Origin: Streptomyces sp. NBC_00820
GTDB lineage: Bacteria; Actinomycetota; Actinomycetes; Streptomycetales; Streptomycetaceae
Assembly (NCBI RefSeq): GCF_036347055.1
Contig: NZ_CP108882.1
Location: 992,001 to 1,056,000 of the forward strand
Direction: 5' to 3'
DNA length: 64,000 nucleotides
Shown here: positions 51,582 through 60,310 of the stretch, one piece after another
Position numbering within the stretch: position 1 is the first letter of the stretch
Layout of the letters: each line of letters starts with the position of its first letter
Translations under genes and position numbers: made by a program
Notes under the pieces: model-generated
Database searches by the model: none
Told to the model about the DNA's origin: nothing
The model's input: only the letters and a program-made list of their open reading frames with translations

Positions 51582-52829
51582 TCAGTCAGTGGGACAGCCG
51601 GGACCAGGGTGCGGAGGACGGCGAAGCACGGGCACGAGCACAAGTAGGACGGCGAGTGTCCCGGCGCCGGCGAGGACGAAAGTGGCGCGTGCGCCGACCA
51701 GGTTCACCGACAGGCCACCGGCGAGATAGGCGAAGCCCGCACCCAGTTGGGCGGCGGTCCCGAGGGTGCCGAACACGCGGCCGAGCATCGGGCGGGGCAC
51801 GACGTCCTGGATGACGGTGTCGTAGCCGATGTTCTCCCCGGCGTTCCCCGCGCCGGCGAGCAACTGTGCCACCAGCGCGACGGCGAGGGCGGGAGCCAAA
51901 CCGGTGAGCACCGTGCCGGCGCCACTCGCGGCGATGGCGACAACCAGCAGAGTCACTGCTGAACGCCCGCGGGCCAGTCGTGTGCACGCGACCGACGCCA
52001 GCAGCATTCCCGAGCCGAACGCGCTGGCGGCGAGGCCGTACCCGGCCGGGCCGCCGGCGAGCTGATCGCCGGCGAGGAACACCAGCGCCACGTTGTCCAC
52101 GCCGGCGAAGGCGACGATGACGAACAGGGTGAGGATCAGGGTCCTGACCTGTCTGTCCGCCGCGACATAACGAAGACCCGCGGTCGCTTCGGCCCAGACT
52201 CCGGTGACTGCGGCGGGGTCGCGAGTCGGCTCCAGCACCGGGAGTCCGGTGAGCAGCAGTGCCGAGACGGCGAAGGTCGCGGCGTCGACTGCCAGCGCGG
52301 TGCGAATGCCTCCGGGTCCGGCCGCCAGCAGTCCGCCGAGGCCGGGACCGACAGCGAGTTGCAGGGTCCGGGCGAGCCCGAACAGGGCGTTGGCCGGGGC
52401 GCGATCGGGGGCGTCGACCAGGACCGGGACGAGACTGCGTCCGGCCGGGTTCCGGATGGTGGCCAGCGCCCCGGCGAACACGACGAGCGGGATCAGGATC
52501 GGCAGCGGCGGCAGGGTGGCGGCGATCACGCCGATGACGAGCGCCGAGGCCAGTTCGCAGCGCACCATCAACCGGCGGGTCGGGACGCGGTCGGCGAGCA
52601 CCCCGGCCAGGGGGCCGGCAAGTCTCGGCAGCGCGTTCGCGAGCAGAAGCAGGCTCACCCCGACCGGCCCGTCCTGCCGGGCGGCGAGCAACACGAGCAC
52701 CGTGGTGGTGATTCCGTCGCCGACGAACGACACCGCCCGCGAGGCACACAGTGCCCGAAAAGCCGGATTTCCCCGCAGCAGAGGGGTTCGTGGTGGAGAC
52801 GCCACCGGTACCGGCGAAGGTTCGACCAT
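51582..52829 (-). CDS. MFS transporter (DHA3-like exporter)
   Basis: A 415-residue major-facilitator exporter with about 12 membrane helices. LCASRAVSFVGDGITTTVLV is TM1 and LAGVLADRVPTRRLMVRCEL the motif A loop. The C-terminal half includes ENIGYDTVIQDVVPRPMLGR, typical of DHA3/macrolide-type pumps. The ATG at 52827-52829 has no clear Shine-Dalgarno. It is divergent from an ArsR/DUF5937-type regulator with a perfect palindrome between. It ends 164 bp before the peptide gene on the same strand, so it could export the peptide-operon product, which is an inference. Confidence 0.85.
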   Translation of the reverse strand: MVEPSPVPVASPPRTPLLRGNPAFRALCASRAVSFVGDGITTTVLVLLAARQDGPVGVSLLLLANALPRLAGPLAGVLADRVPTRRLMVRCELASALVIGVIAATLPPLPILIPLVVFAGALATIRNPAGRSLVPVLVDAPDRAPANALFGLARTLQLAVGPGLGGLLAAGPGGIRTALAVDAATFAVSALLLTGLPVLEPTRDPAAVTGVWAEATAGLRYVAADRQVRTLILTLFVIVAFAGVDNVALVFLAGDQLAGGPAGYGLAASAFGSGMLLASVACTRLARGRSAVTLLVVAIAASGAGTVLTGLAPALAVALVAQLLAGAGNAGENIGYDTVIQDVVPRPMLGRVFGTLGTAAQLGAGFAYLAGGLSVNLVGARATFVLAGAGTLAVLLVLVPVLRRPPHPGPGCPTD

Positions 52830-52866
52830 GACCGTCAGGGTGCCGTACCCGGCGACGGGAGGACGT

Positions 52867-52888
52867 GGATTCGGTGCACACCGAATCC
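52867..52888. promoter_or_regulatory. Palindromic operator between MFS and ArsR-type genes
   Basis: GGATTCGGTG-CA-CACCGAATCC is a perfect 10-bp inverted repeat. It lies between two divergent starts and would overlap both promoters. The adjacent ArsR-type protein is the natural candidate to bind it. Confidence 0.75.
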
Positions 52889-52900
52889 AGGCCTGCGATC

Positions 52901-53899
52901 GTGAGCCGTATGACGCTGGTGCTGAGGTTCGGGTCGGGTGACGCCGCGCGGTGCCGGTTCGCGGTGTCACCGCTGCAGGAAACGATGTCCGCGCTGCTGG
53001 TGCTGAACGCGCCGAGCCGTCACGCCTGGTACCTGCCATGGCTGCGTGACGTCCAGGACGTCGTCGCCGAGCTCGACCTGGGACTGCTCGGCGTCGCGGT
53101 GCCGGTGCGCGGGCACGGGCCGGATTTCCTGTGGCCGAGCCCGACCGGCCCGCTCACCACCATCGAGGACGATCTCGCCCAGGTCCAGGCCACCGATCCG
53201 GACGTCGTCGCCGCCGAACTCGCCGAGCACGCCCGCCGCCTCGACCCCCGTACGGTGCCCGCGCACCTGTACCGCGCCCTCACCGGGGACCCCGTGGAAG
53301 CCCGGGACAAGCTGGTCGCGCACCAGCGAGAGGCCTGGCGGACCCTGGTCGCACCGCTGTGGGACCGCGTCCGTGGCCTGCTCGACGCGGACATCACCAC
53401 GCGCGCCCGGCAGCTGGCCGACGGCGGCCTGGAGGGGCTGTTCGCCAACCTGCACCGGCGGGCCAGGTGGGAGAGCGACGCCTTGCACCTGATCGGTCTC
53501 CGCCGCGGGCGTCTCGACCTGCGCGGCCGCGGCCTGGTCCTCGTCCCGACCGCCTTCGGCTGGCCGAACCTGGGCATCGGACCCACCAGCACCACTTCGG
53601 CCACACCCCCGGCCCTCGTCTACCCGATGCTCGGCGCCGCGCGGCTGTGGGACCCCGCCGCGCGGTCACCGGCGATCGCGCGGCTGCTGGGCGCCGGGCG
53701 CGCGGCCGTACTGGTGGAGACGGTCATCCCCAGCACGACCGGCGGCCTCGCCCGTCGGGTGGACCTGGCCCCGGCGACCGTTTCCCAGCACCTCGCCGTT
53801 CTCCGCGACGCCGGCCTTGTCACTGCTGAACGTCGCGGCCGCGAAGTGTTCTACCAGCAGACCCCGCTCGCGGCGGCACTGACTCGGGCATGCGCCTGA
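52901..53899 (+). CDS. ArsR-family regulator with N-terminal DUF5937-type domain
   Basis: A 332-residue regulator. The first ~250 residues are the DUF5937-like ligand domain (LRFGSGDAARCRFAVSPLQE, PFSxG-type WPNLGIGPTSTT). The C-terminal ~75 residues are a winged helix (TTGGLARRVDLAPATVSQHL, AVLRDAGLVTAERRGREVFY). The open frame starts at 52865, but that would place the operator palindrome inside the gene, so GTG 52901 (or ATG 52910) is preferred. Proteins of this type usually repress an adjacent transporter; the divergent MFS gene is the likely target. Confidence 0.85.
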   Translation: MSRMTLVLRFGSGDAARCRFAVSPLQETMSALLVLNAPSRHAWYLPWLRDVQDVVAELDLGLLGVAVPVRGHGPDFLWPSPTGPLTTIEDDLAQVQATDPDVVAAELAEHARRLDPRTVPAHLYRALTGDPVEARDKLVAHQREAWRTLVAPLWDRVRGLLDADITTRARQLADGGLEGLFANLHRRARWESDALHLIGLRRGRLDLRGRGLVLVPTAFGWPNLGIGPTSTTSATPPALVYPMLGAARLWDPAARSPAIARLLGAGRAAVLVETVIPSTTGGLARRVDLAPATVSQHLAVLRDAGLVTAERRGREVFYQQTPLAAALTRACA

Positions 53900-53932
53900 A
53901 TTCGCCCACGGTCGGCTGGCCGGAGTTCTGTG

Positions 53933-54217
53933 CTACCCGGCAGCAACAACCCGGCCGGCCGTGACCTGAGGAGTGCCGGGAAGCAGTGTCGCAAGGTTGT
54001 CCCGTACGAATTCCGCCGCCCTCTTGACCGACTCTTCGGCCCCGGCCTGGTCTTCGAAGACGCTTGTGGAGACCATCACCCCATCCCCCGCGTCCACCCA
54101 GTAGTAGGCCACGAATCCGGAGACTTGGCGGAGCAGAGGAACGAATCCGTCGGCCACTCGGCGTCCCGCCTCGGCCGGATCGGTCACCCCTTCGTACCGC
54201 CGGACTACTGCATACAT
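53933..54217 (-). CDS. Small antibiotic-monooxygenase-like (dimeric barrel) protein
   Basis: A 94-residue protein. MYAVVRRYEGVTDPAEAGRR, LRQVSGFVAYYWVDAGDGVM, and VFEDQAGAEESVKRAAEFVR follow the ferredoxin-like ABM/EthD pattern. These proteins are typically dimeric and act as oxygenases or small-molecule binding proteins. GAGGAGA precedes the ATG at 54215-54217. It has no clear partner; the 343-bp region upstream holds only a degraded fragment. Confidence 0.75.
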   Translation of the reverse strand: MYAVVRRYEGVTDPAEAGRRVADGFVPLLRQVSGFVAYYWVDAGDGVMVSTSVFEDQAGAEESVKRAAEFVRDNLATLLPGTPQVTAGRVVAAG

Positions 54218-54420
54218 GGCTGATCTCCTCACGGATCCCAAGGTCACCTCACGCGAAGCGACATACCCCCACCACTCGTTTCTCGCTCGCGTGACGTTCG
54301 GGACACACCCGGATAGGCGCATGGGTGATCCAGCGGAACCATGCCGTGCCCTCTGGCCGTGGTCATACGCATCCCCGAAGAGCGGGCCTGTGGGGTACCA
54401 CGGTCCGGAATTGTGGCCCG

Positions 54421-54562
54421 GGCCAGTTCCTGCACTTCCATCCGGCCCAACCAGCAAGGCACCTCGTAGGTGAGATCCCCCCACAGCTCCTCGGTGACGT
54501 TCACGCATCACCACAGACCCGCGTCGTTGACCGTGATGTCCAGACCATCGGCGACCGCCGTC
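54421..54562 (-). pseudogene. Possible degraded small gene with an in-frame stop
   Basis: Continuous protein-like sequence DGLDITVNDAGLW, then a TGA stop, then NVTEELWGDLTYEVPCWLGR in the same frame. It lies directly after the Imm31-like gene. It may be the remains of an immunity-type gene. I do not recognise the family. The rest of the gap 54218-54420 shows nothing. Confidence 0.3.
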
Positions 54563-54788
54563 AGTAGTAGTCCTCCCGCTTTCGCATATGCCCCGTGGGC
54601 TCGATCTCCTCACGGAGGAATGTGTACACCTCCTCCTCTCCGTCGATCAGCACGCCGTAGGCAGGAGGAGTCGCGTCGTCGGGCGGATCTGTAATGCCGA
54701 GGATGCCCCCGAGCTTGCCCTCCAGATCCGGCCCGTCGGAGGCCCGGAGCACGCGCACTTCCCCGTAGAACGGAAGAGTGTCCGACAT
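54561..54788 (-). CDS. Immunity protein 31 (Imm31)-like protein
   Basis: A 75-residue acidic protein. FYGEVRVLRASDGPDLEGKL, GGILGITDPPDD and YGVLIDGEEEVYTFLREEIE followed by PTGH match the general pattern of the Imm31 family: a small beta-barrel-like fold with a conserved G-x-x-G-x-ILG and terminal L-x-x-TG. Imm31 proteins neutralise toxins of polymorphic-toxin systems. AAGGAC precedes the ATG. No intact toxin gene adjoins it, so it is an orphan immunity gene. Moderate confidence. Confidence 0.6.
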   Translation of the reverse strand: MSDTLPFYGEVRVLRASDGPDLEGKLGGILGITDPPDDATPPAYGVLIDGEEEVYTFLREEIEPTGHMRKREDYY

Positions 54789-54929
54789 CTTGAAGCCAGT
54801 CCTTTCTGATCACTTATGGGTTATCTCGCCGTCGAGAGACACATTTGAGGCGGCTACCATCCCTGCTGAGCCACCCCATCTTGGCCGGCGTTGCCTGGAA
54901 CGTGTCTGATAGGTCGGTGACGGACCAGA

Positions 54930-55716
54930 AGGTCGCTCGTCCAGGGTTGGTGTGGGCGGGGTGATGTCAGTGATGGGGAGTGGCAGACGATGTACGACCG
55001 GCATCGCCGCTGGTCAGCGGACGGAACATGGGAGATGGTGTTTCGAGCCGTCCAGGCGGAGGCTGATGCCGAGGGGCGGATCGACTGGTCCGTGGTGAGC
55101 GTGGACTCCACCGTCTGCCGCGCCCACCAACACGCCGCCGGGGCCCCGTAGGAGGGCGCCGTTCGTGCCGGGCAGACGACGCCGTCCGGCCCAGCACCGG
55201 TCGGATGAGGCCCTGGGGAGGTCGCGCGGCGGCTTCACCTCGAGGTCGCGCGGCGGCTTCACCTCGAAGATCCATCTGGCCGGTGAGGGCGGTCGCGGTC
55301 CGCTCGCCTTCGTCATCACCCCGGGCCAGTGGGGCGACGCCCCACAGATGCTCGAGGTCCTGGCCCGCATCCGCGTGTCCCGGCCAGGTGGCGGGCACCC
55401 GCGCACCCGGCCCGAACACCTCTGCGCCGATCGGGCCTACAGTTCCCGCCGCAACCGCCGCTACCTGCGCCGACGCCAGATCAAGCACACCATCCCGGAG
55501 CCAGCCAACCAGAAGGCCAACCGCCGGCGCCGCGGAAGCAGCGGCGGGAGACCCACCGGCTTTGACCGTGGGCGGTATGCCCGCCGCAATGAAGTGGAAC
55601 GAACGAACGACACGCTCAAGGCATTCCGCGCTGTGGCGATGCGGTTCGACAAGCGGGCGTACGTCTTTCACGGCACCGTCACCGTCGCAGCGATCCGGCT
55701 GTGGCTTCGGTCATGA
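54930..55716 (+). pseudogene. Broken IS5-family transposase gene
   Basis: The 5' part (about 54975-55150, YDRHRRWSADGTWEMVFRAV, SVDSTVCRAHQHAAGA) ends at a TAG. The 3' part (55165-55716) lies in another frame (SKIHLAGEGGRGPLAFVITP, CADRAYSSRRNRRYLRRRQI, ARRNEVERTNDTLKAFRAVA, YVFHGTVTVAAIRLWLRS). The DDE Asp residues are visible (VDST, DRAY), and the Glu is in RRNEVER. The N-terminal ~80 residues are missing. No terminal inverted repeats could be matched. A 24-bp tandem duplication at 55219-55266 adds 8 residues (repeat of RSRGGFTS). Confidence 0.9.
55219..55266. repeat. 24-bp tandem duplication in the transposase remnant
   Basis: Two perfect copies of a 24-bp unit beginning AGGTCGCGCGGCGGCTTCAC; an in-frame slippage-type duplication. 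Confidence 0.9.
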
Positions 55717-55732
55717 CCCTTGAGGGCAGTGT

Positions 55733-56284
55733 TCAGTTCTGCCAGAGGAACGCGGCCTCACCACAGGGTTGGCAGCTGAAGAGGTAACCGCGGCCCCCGC
55801 CGCCGAAGTTCGCCTTGGTGGCGAAGTCGTGGCCCTCTTCGAGCTCGGCCGTGAACGTCTTGCGGTTGGCGCAGGTCGGACAGTCGGGGGTCTCGTCGTC
55901 CTGGATCCAGTCGGGTTCACCGCCCAGCCGGCCCAGCACCGGCTGTTCAGTCGGCGTGTCAGCGGGATGGCCTCGTAGCGCGGTGACCGCACCGAGCAGT
56001 GTCGTGCCCTCGGCAGGGACAGCGGCTGGGGAGAGGTCGCCGTTGAACAGGAAGGCGCCGTTGGCACCGGCCGTGGCATCCCAGTCGTCACACAGGCCGG
56101 GGTCGTTCTGGCAGACGAACACCGAGAACACGCCGGTGCCGAGCGGCAGATGGGCGAGGAACTGCATGCTCCCACCACACTCACGGCACCCCGGCCAGAC
56201 GAACTCATCCGGTACCAGCGGGACACCACCGGTACGCAGCACGGGCGCGTCAGCGGCGGCTTCTCCGTCGTAGATCAACAGCAT
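55733..56284 (-). CDS. Zinc-ribbon-like protein, possible immunity protein
   Basis: A 183-residue protein with several Cys pairs that could bind zinc: CRECGG (34-39), CQNDPGLC, CPTC and CQPC. The first ~110 residues have a DUF1963/YwqG-like feel (GGVPLVPDEFVWPGCRECGG, SMQFLAHLPLG), typical of many actinobacterial hypothetical and immunity-type proteins. It lies 10 bp downstream of a polymorphic-toxin-like C-terminal fragment on the same strand, the usual toxin-then-immunity order, so it is a candidate immunity protein. No enzymatic motif. Confidence 0.55.
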   Translation of the reverse strand: MLLIYDGEAAADAPVLRTGGVPLVPDEFVWPGCRECGGSMQFLAHLPLGTGVFSVFVCQNDPGLCDDWDATAGANGAFLFNGDLSPAAVPAEGTTLLGAVTALRGHPADTPTEQPVLGRLGGEPDWIQDDETPDCPTCANRKTFTAELEEGHDFATKANFGGGGRGYLFSCQPCGEAAFLWQN

Positions 56285-56294
56285 GGCTACATGC

Positions 56295-56639
56295 CTAGGG
56301 CCGGCCCTGCAGCCAGAAGACCAGGGGCTGGGTTCCCGACATGACCCGTCGAACAGGCCCTAGCTTGCTCAGAGGAACGTCCCACTCGAACGGCTGCCCG
56401 GCGGTCCTGGACGGCCCCTTGATCCATTCAGTACCGAACCGATCCACACAACCCTTCCGAGCGCCACGGGGCAGGCCCGTGCTGACCGTCACTCTCTTGT
56501 CCGGGACGAAGCGGATGCGTCTCGCGTGGGGGCGCCCTGAGCCGCGAGCTCGGTCCTGAGGGGGTCGGCGCGCGCCTACCTGGAACGGAAGTCGGCCTAC
56601 CTGCCGCCCTGGCTTGCAGTGCCGAGCCCATGTGGGCAC
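56295..56639 (-). pseudogene. Polymorphic-toxin C-terminal fragment (type 17-like)
   Basis: From about 56507 down, the frame reads LPRGARKGCVDRFGTEWIKG and PSRTAGQPFEWDVPLS. This matches the C-terminal module called polymorphic toxin type 17 (consensus LPR-x-x-x-G-x-x-DRFGNEW-x-x-GPSRT-x-G-x-x-FEWDVQLS). The N-terminal 45 codons are low-complexity and no export or Rhs/PT-repeat region is attached, so it is a detached toxin tip. It ends MSGTQPLVFWLQGRP, unlike the family. It is probably a decayed or transplanted cassette. Confidence 0.6.
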
Positions 56640-56818
56640 TGTGCTCTCCCGCTCCGTTCAGGGAATCGGCGCGTTGATCGCGTTCCTGAGCAACATGCCA
56701 CCCCGGCTACAAAAACCCGGCGGGAAAGCGTGGTTCGCCAGCGACCCAATGAACCGGACCGAGTTGAGCCCTTGGGTCAGGGGCCTGATCCGCTGAAGCG
56801 GGTAGGGCCCCTGAGTGG

Positions 56819-56866
56819 ATTCGGGGGCCGTTGTCGGGGCCGTTGTCGGGGCCGTTCGATCGGGCG
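56819..56866. repeat. Short tandem GTTGTCGGGGCC repeat
   Basis: Units of a 12-bp GTTGTCGGGGCC element are repeated two to three times in the 308-bp gap (56640-56947) between the toxin fragment and the histidine phosphatase. No gene is seen in that gap. Confidence 0.55.
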
Positions 56867-56947
56867 CCTCGATCACGAGAGGAACGGCCGGACCCCGGGT
56901 CCTCAGCCGTGCTTTGCCGACTGAGGACTCCCGTGCGTTCGGCGCGC

Positions 56948-57607
56948 TCAGCGGTACGTGAGCAGTCGGCGCCGTTCACCCGTGAAGTGGGTGTGGTCGT
57001 TGAAGGTGAGGAGGCTGGTGCCGGAGCTGCCGACGACGAGGGTGGTGACGGCGGCGTTGACCGTGACCCGGTTGAGGGCGACGACCCCTGTGGGCGGCAG
57101 GGACAGCAGGGCGCCGCAGAGGGCGGCGAGGACACCTCCCGAGGTGACGACGATCGCGTCGCGGCCCTTGGCGAGCGTGGTGGTCAGCTCGGTCAGCGCG
57201 GCTGTGATCCCGTTCTCGAAGGTGGCCCATCCGGCGGGGCCGGTCTCCTCCGTGTCCTCCATCCACGCCTCCAGCGCCCGGTCGAGCAATCCCTGCACGG
57301 CGCGGGAGTCCGCCTGGCCCGCCGGAACGGGGTCGGTGTAGCGAGCCAGGAGGGCGAGGTGGTCGTACTCGTTCCAGCGCGGATCTTCGCGCACGGGATC
57401 CGTGAATCCGGCTGCCTCCGCGAGGAGTTGGGCCGTGTCGCGTTGGCGGGTGAGGGTGCCGGTCATGAGGTGCGGGTCGCGCAGGCCGCGACGGGCGAGT
57501 TCCCGGCCGGCGGCGGTGGCCTGTTCGCGGCCGAGGTCGGACAGGGCGTCGTAGTCCTGTGCTCCGAAGGACGCCTGGCCGTGCCGGACCAGGGAGATGA
57601 GTGGCAT
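56948..57607 (-). CDS. Histidine phosphatase family protein, paralogue 2
   Basis: A 219-residue phosphoglycerate-mutase-like protein with the RHG phosphoacceptor in LISLVRHGQASFGAQDYD. Ungapped alignment with the copy at 22664-23323 shows about five of six residues the same. It is the last gene of the five-gene lipid-type operon and starts 17 bp after the phosphotransferase stop. The substrate is unknown; a phosphorylated acyl intermediate made by the upstream kinase is one possibility. Confidence 0.88.
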   Translation of the reverse strand: MPLISLVRHGQASFGAQDYDALSDLGREQATAAGRELARRGLRDPHLMTGTLTRQRDTAQLLAEAAGFTDPVREDPRWNEYDHLALLARYTDPVPAGQADSRAVQGLLDRALEAWMEDTEETGPAGWATFENGITAALTELTTTLAKGRDAIVVTSGGVLAALCGALLSLPPTGVVALNRVTVNAAVTTLVVGSSGTSLLTFNDHTHFTGERRRLLTYR

Positions 57608-57624
57608 GCGGGTGTCCCCTCTTG

Positions 57625-58719
57625 TCAGCTGCCGGCGCGGCGGATCGTCGAACGGCAGCGGCGGTCCAGGTAGTTGACCGCGAGCCAGAGGTGACGGAAG
57701 GCCGGGTTGCGGGTCTGCTTGTGGTGGTAGCGGTAGTAGATCTGCTGGACGATCACGGCGAGCCGGAACAGGCCGAAGACTTCGTAGAAGGCCCAGTTGT
57801 CGGCCGGCAGACCCATCCGGTCGCAGTACCGTTCGACGATCTCGGCGCGGGTGAGCATGCCGGGCAGGTGGCTGGGCTGGCGGCGGGTGGCGCGGGCCAT
57901 GCGGTCGTCGTCGGCCTGCACCCAGTACGCGAGGGCGCTGCCGAGGTCCATCAGCGGGTCGCCGAGGGTGGCCATCTCCCAGTCCAGAACACCGGTGACG
58001 CGCAGGTCCGTCTCGTCGAGGACGAGGTTGTCCAGGCGCCAGTCATTGTGGATGACGCAGGTGGCCACGTCGTCGGGCTGGTGGTCGGCGAGCCAGGCCG
58101 TCACGCGCCGGAAGCTCGGCGTGTTCCAGGTGCGGGCCTGATCGTAGCGGCGGGTCCAGCCCTCGACCTGGCGGCGGACATAGCCGGTTCCCTTGCCCAG
58201 GTCTGCCAGTCCCGCGGCGACCGGCTCGACCTGGTGCAGGTCGACGAGCGTGTCGACGTAGGCTTCCGACAGGGCGCGGGCCCTGTCCGGGGGCAGGGTC
58301 ATGCCGTGCGGGAGGCGGCCACGGAGGATCAGTCCGGGCACCTTGTCCATCACGTAGAAGTCGCCGCCGACGACCGACGGATCCTGGCACAGGGCGCGAA
58401 CGGTGGGGACGTGCGGGAAGGCGGGCTTCAGCGCCTGCTGTACGCGGTACTCGCGGGCCATGTCGTGGGCGGATGACGCCTTCTTGCCGACCGGTGGGCG
58501 GCGCAGGATCAGCTCACGGTCGGTGTCCGGGTAGCGCAGCAGGTACGTGAGGTTCGACGCGCCGCCCGTGAACTGGGTGACCTCGGGCAGCCTATCGGGG
58601 AGCCCGTCCATCCGTTCCGTCAGCCAGGTGTGCACGCGTTCGACGTCGAAGGCGTCCTCGGCACGGACCGCGCTCCGGTTCTTGTCGTTAGCAATGTCGG
58701 GGTGGTTCGTGTGGTTCAT
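57625..58719 (-). CDS. Phosphotransferase family protein (ACAD10/11 kinase-domain-like)
   Basis: A 364-residue APH-fold kinase. The catalytic loop is CVIHNDWRLDNLVLDE (HxDxxxxN) and the metal-binding DWE is in VLDWEMATLGDPLMDLG, the exact pattern of the kinase half of ACAD10/11 and of bacterial LvaA-type proteins. FTGGASNLTYLLRYPD is the nucleotide loop. Relatives phosphorylate the 4-hydroxyl of 4-hydroxyacyl-CoA, which a partner acyl-CoA dehydrogenase then converts onward; an acyl-CoA dehydrogenase is encoded in this operon. The ATG overlaps the SDR stop by one base. Confidence 0.88.
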   Translation of the reverse strand: MNHTNHPDIANDKNRSAVRAEDAFDVERVHTWLTERMDGLPDRLPEVTQFTGGASNLTYLLRYPDTDRELILRRPPVGKKASSAHDMAREYRVQQALKPAFPHVPTVRALCQDPSVVGGDFYVMDKVPGLILRGRLPHGMTLPPDRARALSEAYVDTLVDLHQVEPVAAGLADLGKGTGYVRRQVEGWTRRYDQARTWNTPSFRRVTAWLADHQPDDVATCVIHNDWRLDNLVLDETDLRVTGVLDWEMATLGDPLMDLGSALAYWVQADDDRMARATRRQPSHLPGMLTRAEIVERYCDRMGLPADNWAFYEVFGLFRLAVIVQQIYYRYHHKQTRNPAFRHLWLAVNYLDRRCRSTIRRAGS

Positions 58720-59477
58720 CAGCTCGCCTTGGTCACGAGTCGCAGGGGCAGGTGGCGCATGAGGAAGCCCACGGGGACCCAGGGCCACGCCGGGACCTTC
58801 GCGTCGGCACCCTCGCGTTCGATGGCCTTCACCATGGCCCGTACGCCCTTCTCCGAGGAGGTCATCAGCGGCGTCTTCGCCGCGCCCGCGCTGAGGTCGG
58901 TGGCGATGTAGCCGGGGTGGAGGGTGGTGACGGCGATCGGGGTGCGGGTCGCGGCCATCTCGGCACGGATGCCCTCGGCGAGCGCGGAGAGGCCGGCCTT
59001 ACTGGCCGCGTACGTGGTGAGGTTGCGGGGCATGCCGCGCATCGCGCTCATCGAGGAGATGACCACGAGGTGGCCCGCCCGCTGGTCGCGGAAGATCTCC
59101 ATCGCCGCCTCGCACTGGGCGAGCGCGGCGGTGAAGTTGGTCTGGGCGGTCTGCAGGTTGGCGTCGAAACGGCCGGTGCCGATCGGCTGGCCCTTGCCGA
59201 GGCCGGCGTTGACGATCACCCGGTCCAGGCCGCCCAGGTCGGTGCGGAAGCCGCGGAAGACCTCGAAGACCTGGTCGTGGTCGTTCACGTCGAGCTCCCG
59301 CACGGTCACCTTGATGCCGGGGTGAGTGGCGAGCAGTTCTTCGCGCAGAACGTGCAGACGGTCGGTGCGCCGGGCGCACAGGGCCAGGTCCCGCCCCCGG
59401 GCGGCGAAGGCGCGGGCCATGCCCTCGCCGAGTCCCGAACTCGCCCCGGTGATCAGGATCTTCTTCCGGACGGTCAT
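58719..59477 (-). CDS. SDR family oxidoreductase
   Basis: A 252-residue short-chain dehydrogenase. The cofactor motif is ITGASSGLGEGMARAFAARG, with NADP-type Arg following (ALCARRTDRL). The active site is S in ISSMSAMRG, then YAASKAG (Y-x-x-x-K). The ATG overlaps the previous stop (ATGA). Together with the next-upstream SDR it probably oxidises or reduces a hydroxyacyl intermediate in the same pathway as the acyl-CoA dehydrogenase. Confidence 0.92.
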   Translation of the reverse strand: MTVRKKILITGASSGLGEGMARAFAARGRDLALCARRTDRLHVLREELLATHPGIKVTVRELDVNDHDQVFEVFRGFRTDLGGLDRVIVNAGLGKGQPIGTGRFDANLQTAQTNFTAALAQCEAAMEIFRDQRAGHLVVISSMSAMRGMPRNLTTYAASKAGLSALAEGIRAEMAATRTPIAVTTLHPGYIATDLSAGAAKTPLMTSSEKGVRAMVKAIEREGADAKVPAWPWVPVGFLMRHLPLRLVTKAS

Positions 59478-60310
59478 ACCGTTCCCGCCTCCTGCCGGTC
59501 CTGTGCGTCGAGTTCCTGCCGGTCCTGTGCGTCGAGCTTCGCCGCGGTGCGCCGCCAGACCTTGGCGATCTGGCCGTCCACCAGCCGGGGCAGGAACCGC
59601 TTGAGGCGTGCGGCACGTCGGCCCTCCGGGTGGGTGAGGACCAGGAAGCGGCCCCCCGCCACCGCAGCGGCGACCCGCTCGGCCACCTGGTCCGCGCTCA
59701 GCTTGCCGCCCTGGATCATGCGGTCGGCGAGCTTGGCCAGCACGGGGTCGGGGCTGCGCATCCCGGCGCCGAGGTTGGTGCGGACGAAGCCCGGGCAGAC
59801 CACGGTGGTGTGAATGCCGTAGGGGGCGAGTTCCTGGCGCAGGGTCTCCGAGAGGGAGACCACGGCGGCCTTGGAGACGTTGTACGAGGCCATGCCGGGC
59901 AGGTTCAACAGCCCAGCCATGGACGCGACGTTGACGACGTGCCCGCTGCCCTGCCGCTTGAACAGCGGGACGAAGGCGCGGCATCCGTTGACCGTGCCCT
60001 TGAGGTTGATGTCGAGGATCCAGTCCCAGTCTTCGGGTTGCAGGCGTTCGACCCGCCCGGCCGCCGCGACTCCGGCGTTGTTCACCAGGATGTCGAGGCC
60101 GCCCCATGTGGTCTCGCACCACCGCCGGGCCTGCTCCCAGTCGTCCGGCACGCGTACGTCCAGGCGGATGAACGACACATCGCCGGAAGGGAGTTCACTC
60201 GGCGCGTGCAGGTCCGCGATCAGGACTCGGCGCCCGGCGGCGGCGTACCGCTGGGCCAGGGCCCGGCCGAGGCCGGAGGCACCGCCGGTGATCAAGATGC
60301 GCTCGGTCAT
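59474..60310 (-). CDS. SDR family oxidoreductase with duplicated C-terminal tail
   Basis: A 278-residue classical SDR: ITGGASGLGRALAQRYAAAG (cofactor), ADLH acidic ribose contact, NNAGVAAAG, and the catalytic VASMAGLLN plus YNVSKAA. The C-terminus contains an in-frame 24-bp tandem duplication giving LDAQDRQELDAQDRQE. The ATG overlaps the acyl-CoA dehydrogenase stop (ATGA). Confidence 0.92.
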   Translation of the reverse strand: MTERILITGGASGLGRALAQRYAAAGRRVLIADLHAPSELPSGDVSFIRLDVRVPDDWEQARRWCETTWGGLDILVNNAGVAAAGRVERLQPEDWDWILDINLKGTVNGCRAFVPLFKRQGSGHVVNVASMAGLLNLPGMASYNVSKAAVVSLSETLRQELAPYGIHTTVVCPGFVRTNLGAGMRSPDPVLAKLADRMIQGGKLSADQVAERVAAAVAGGRFLVLTHPEGRRAARLKRFLPRLVDGQIAKVWRRTAAKLDAQDRQELDAQDRQEAGTV

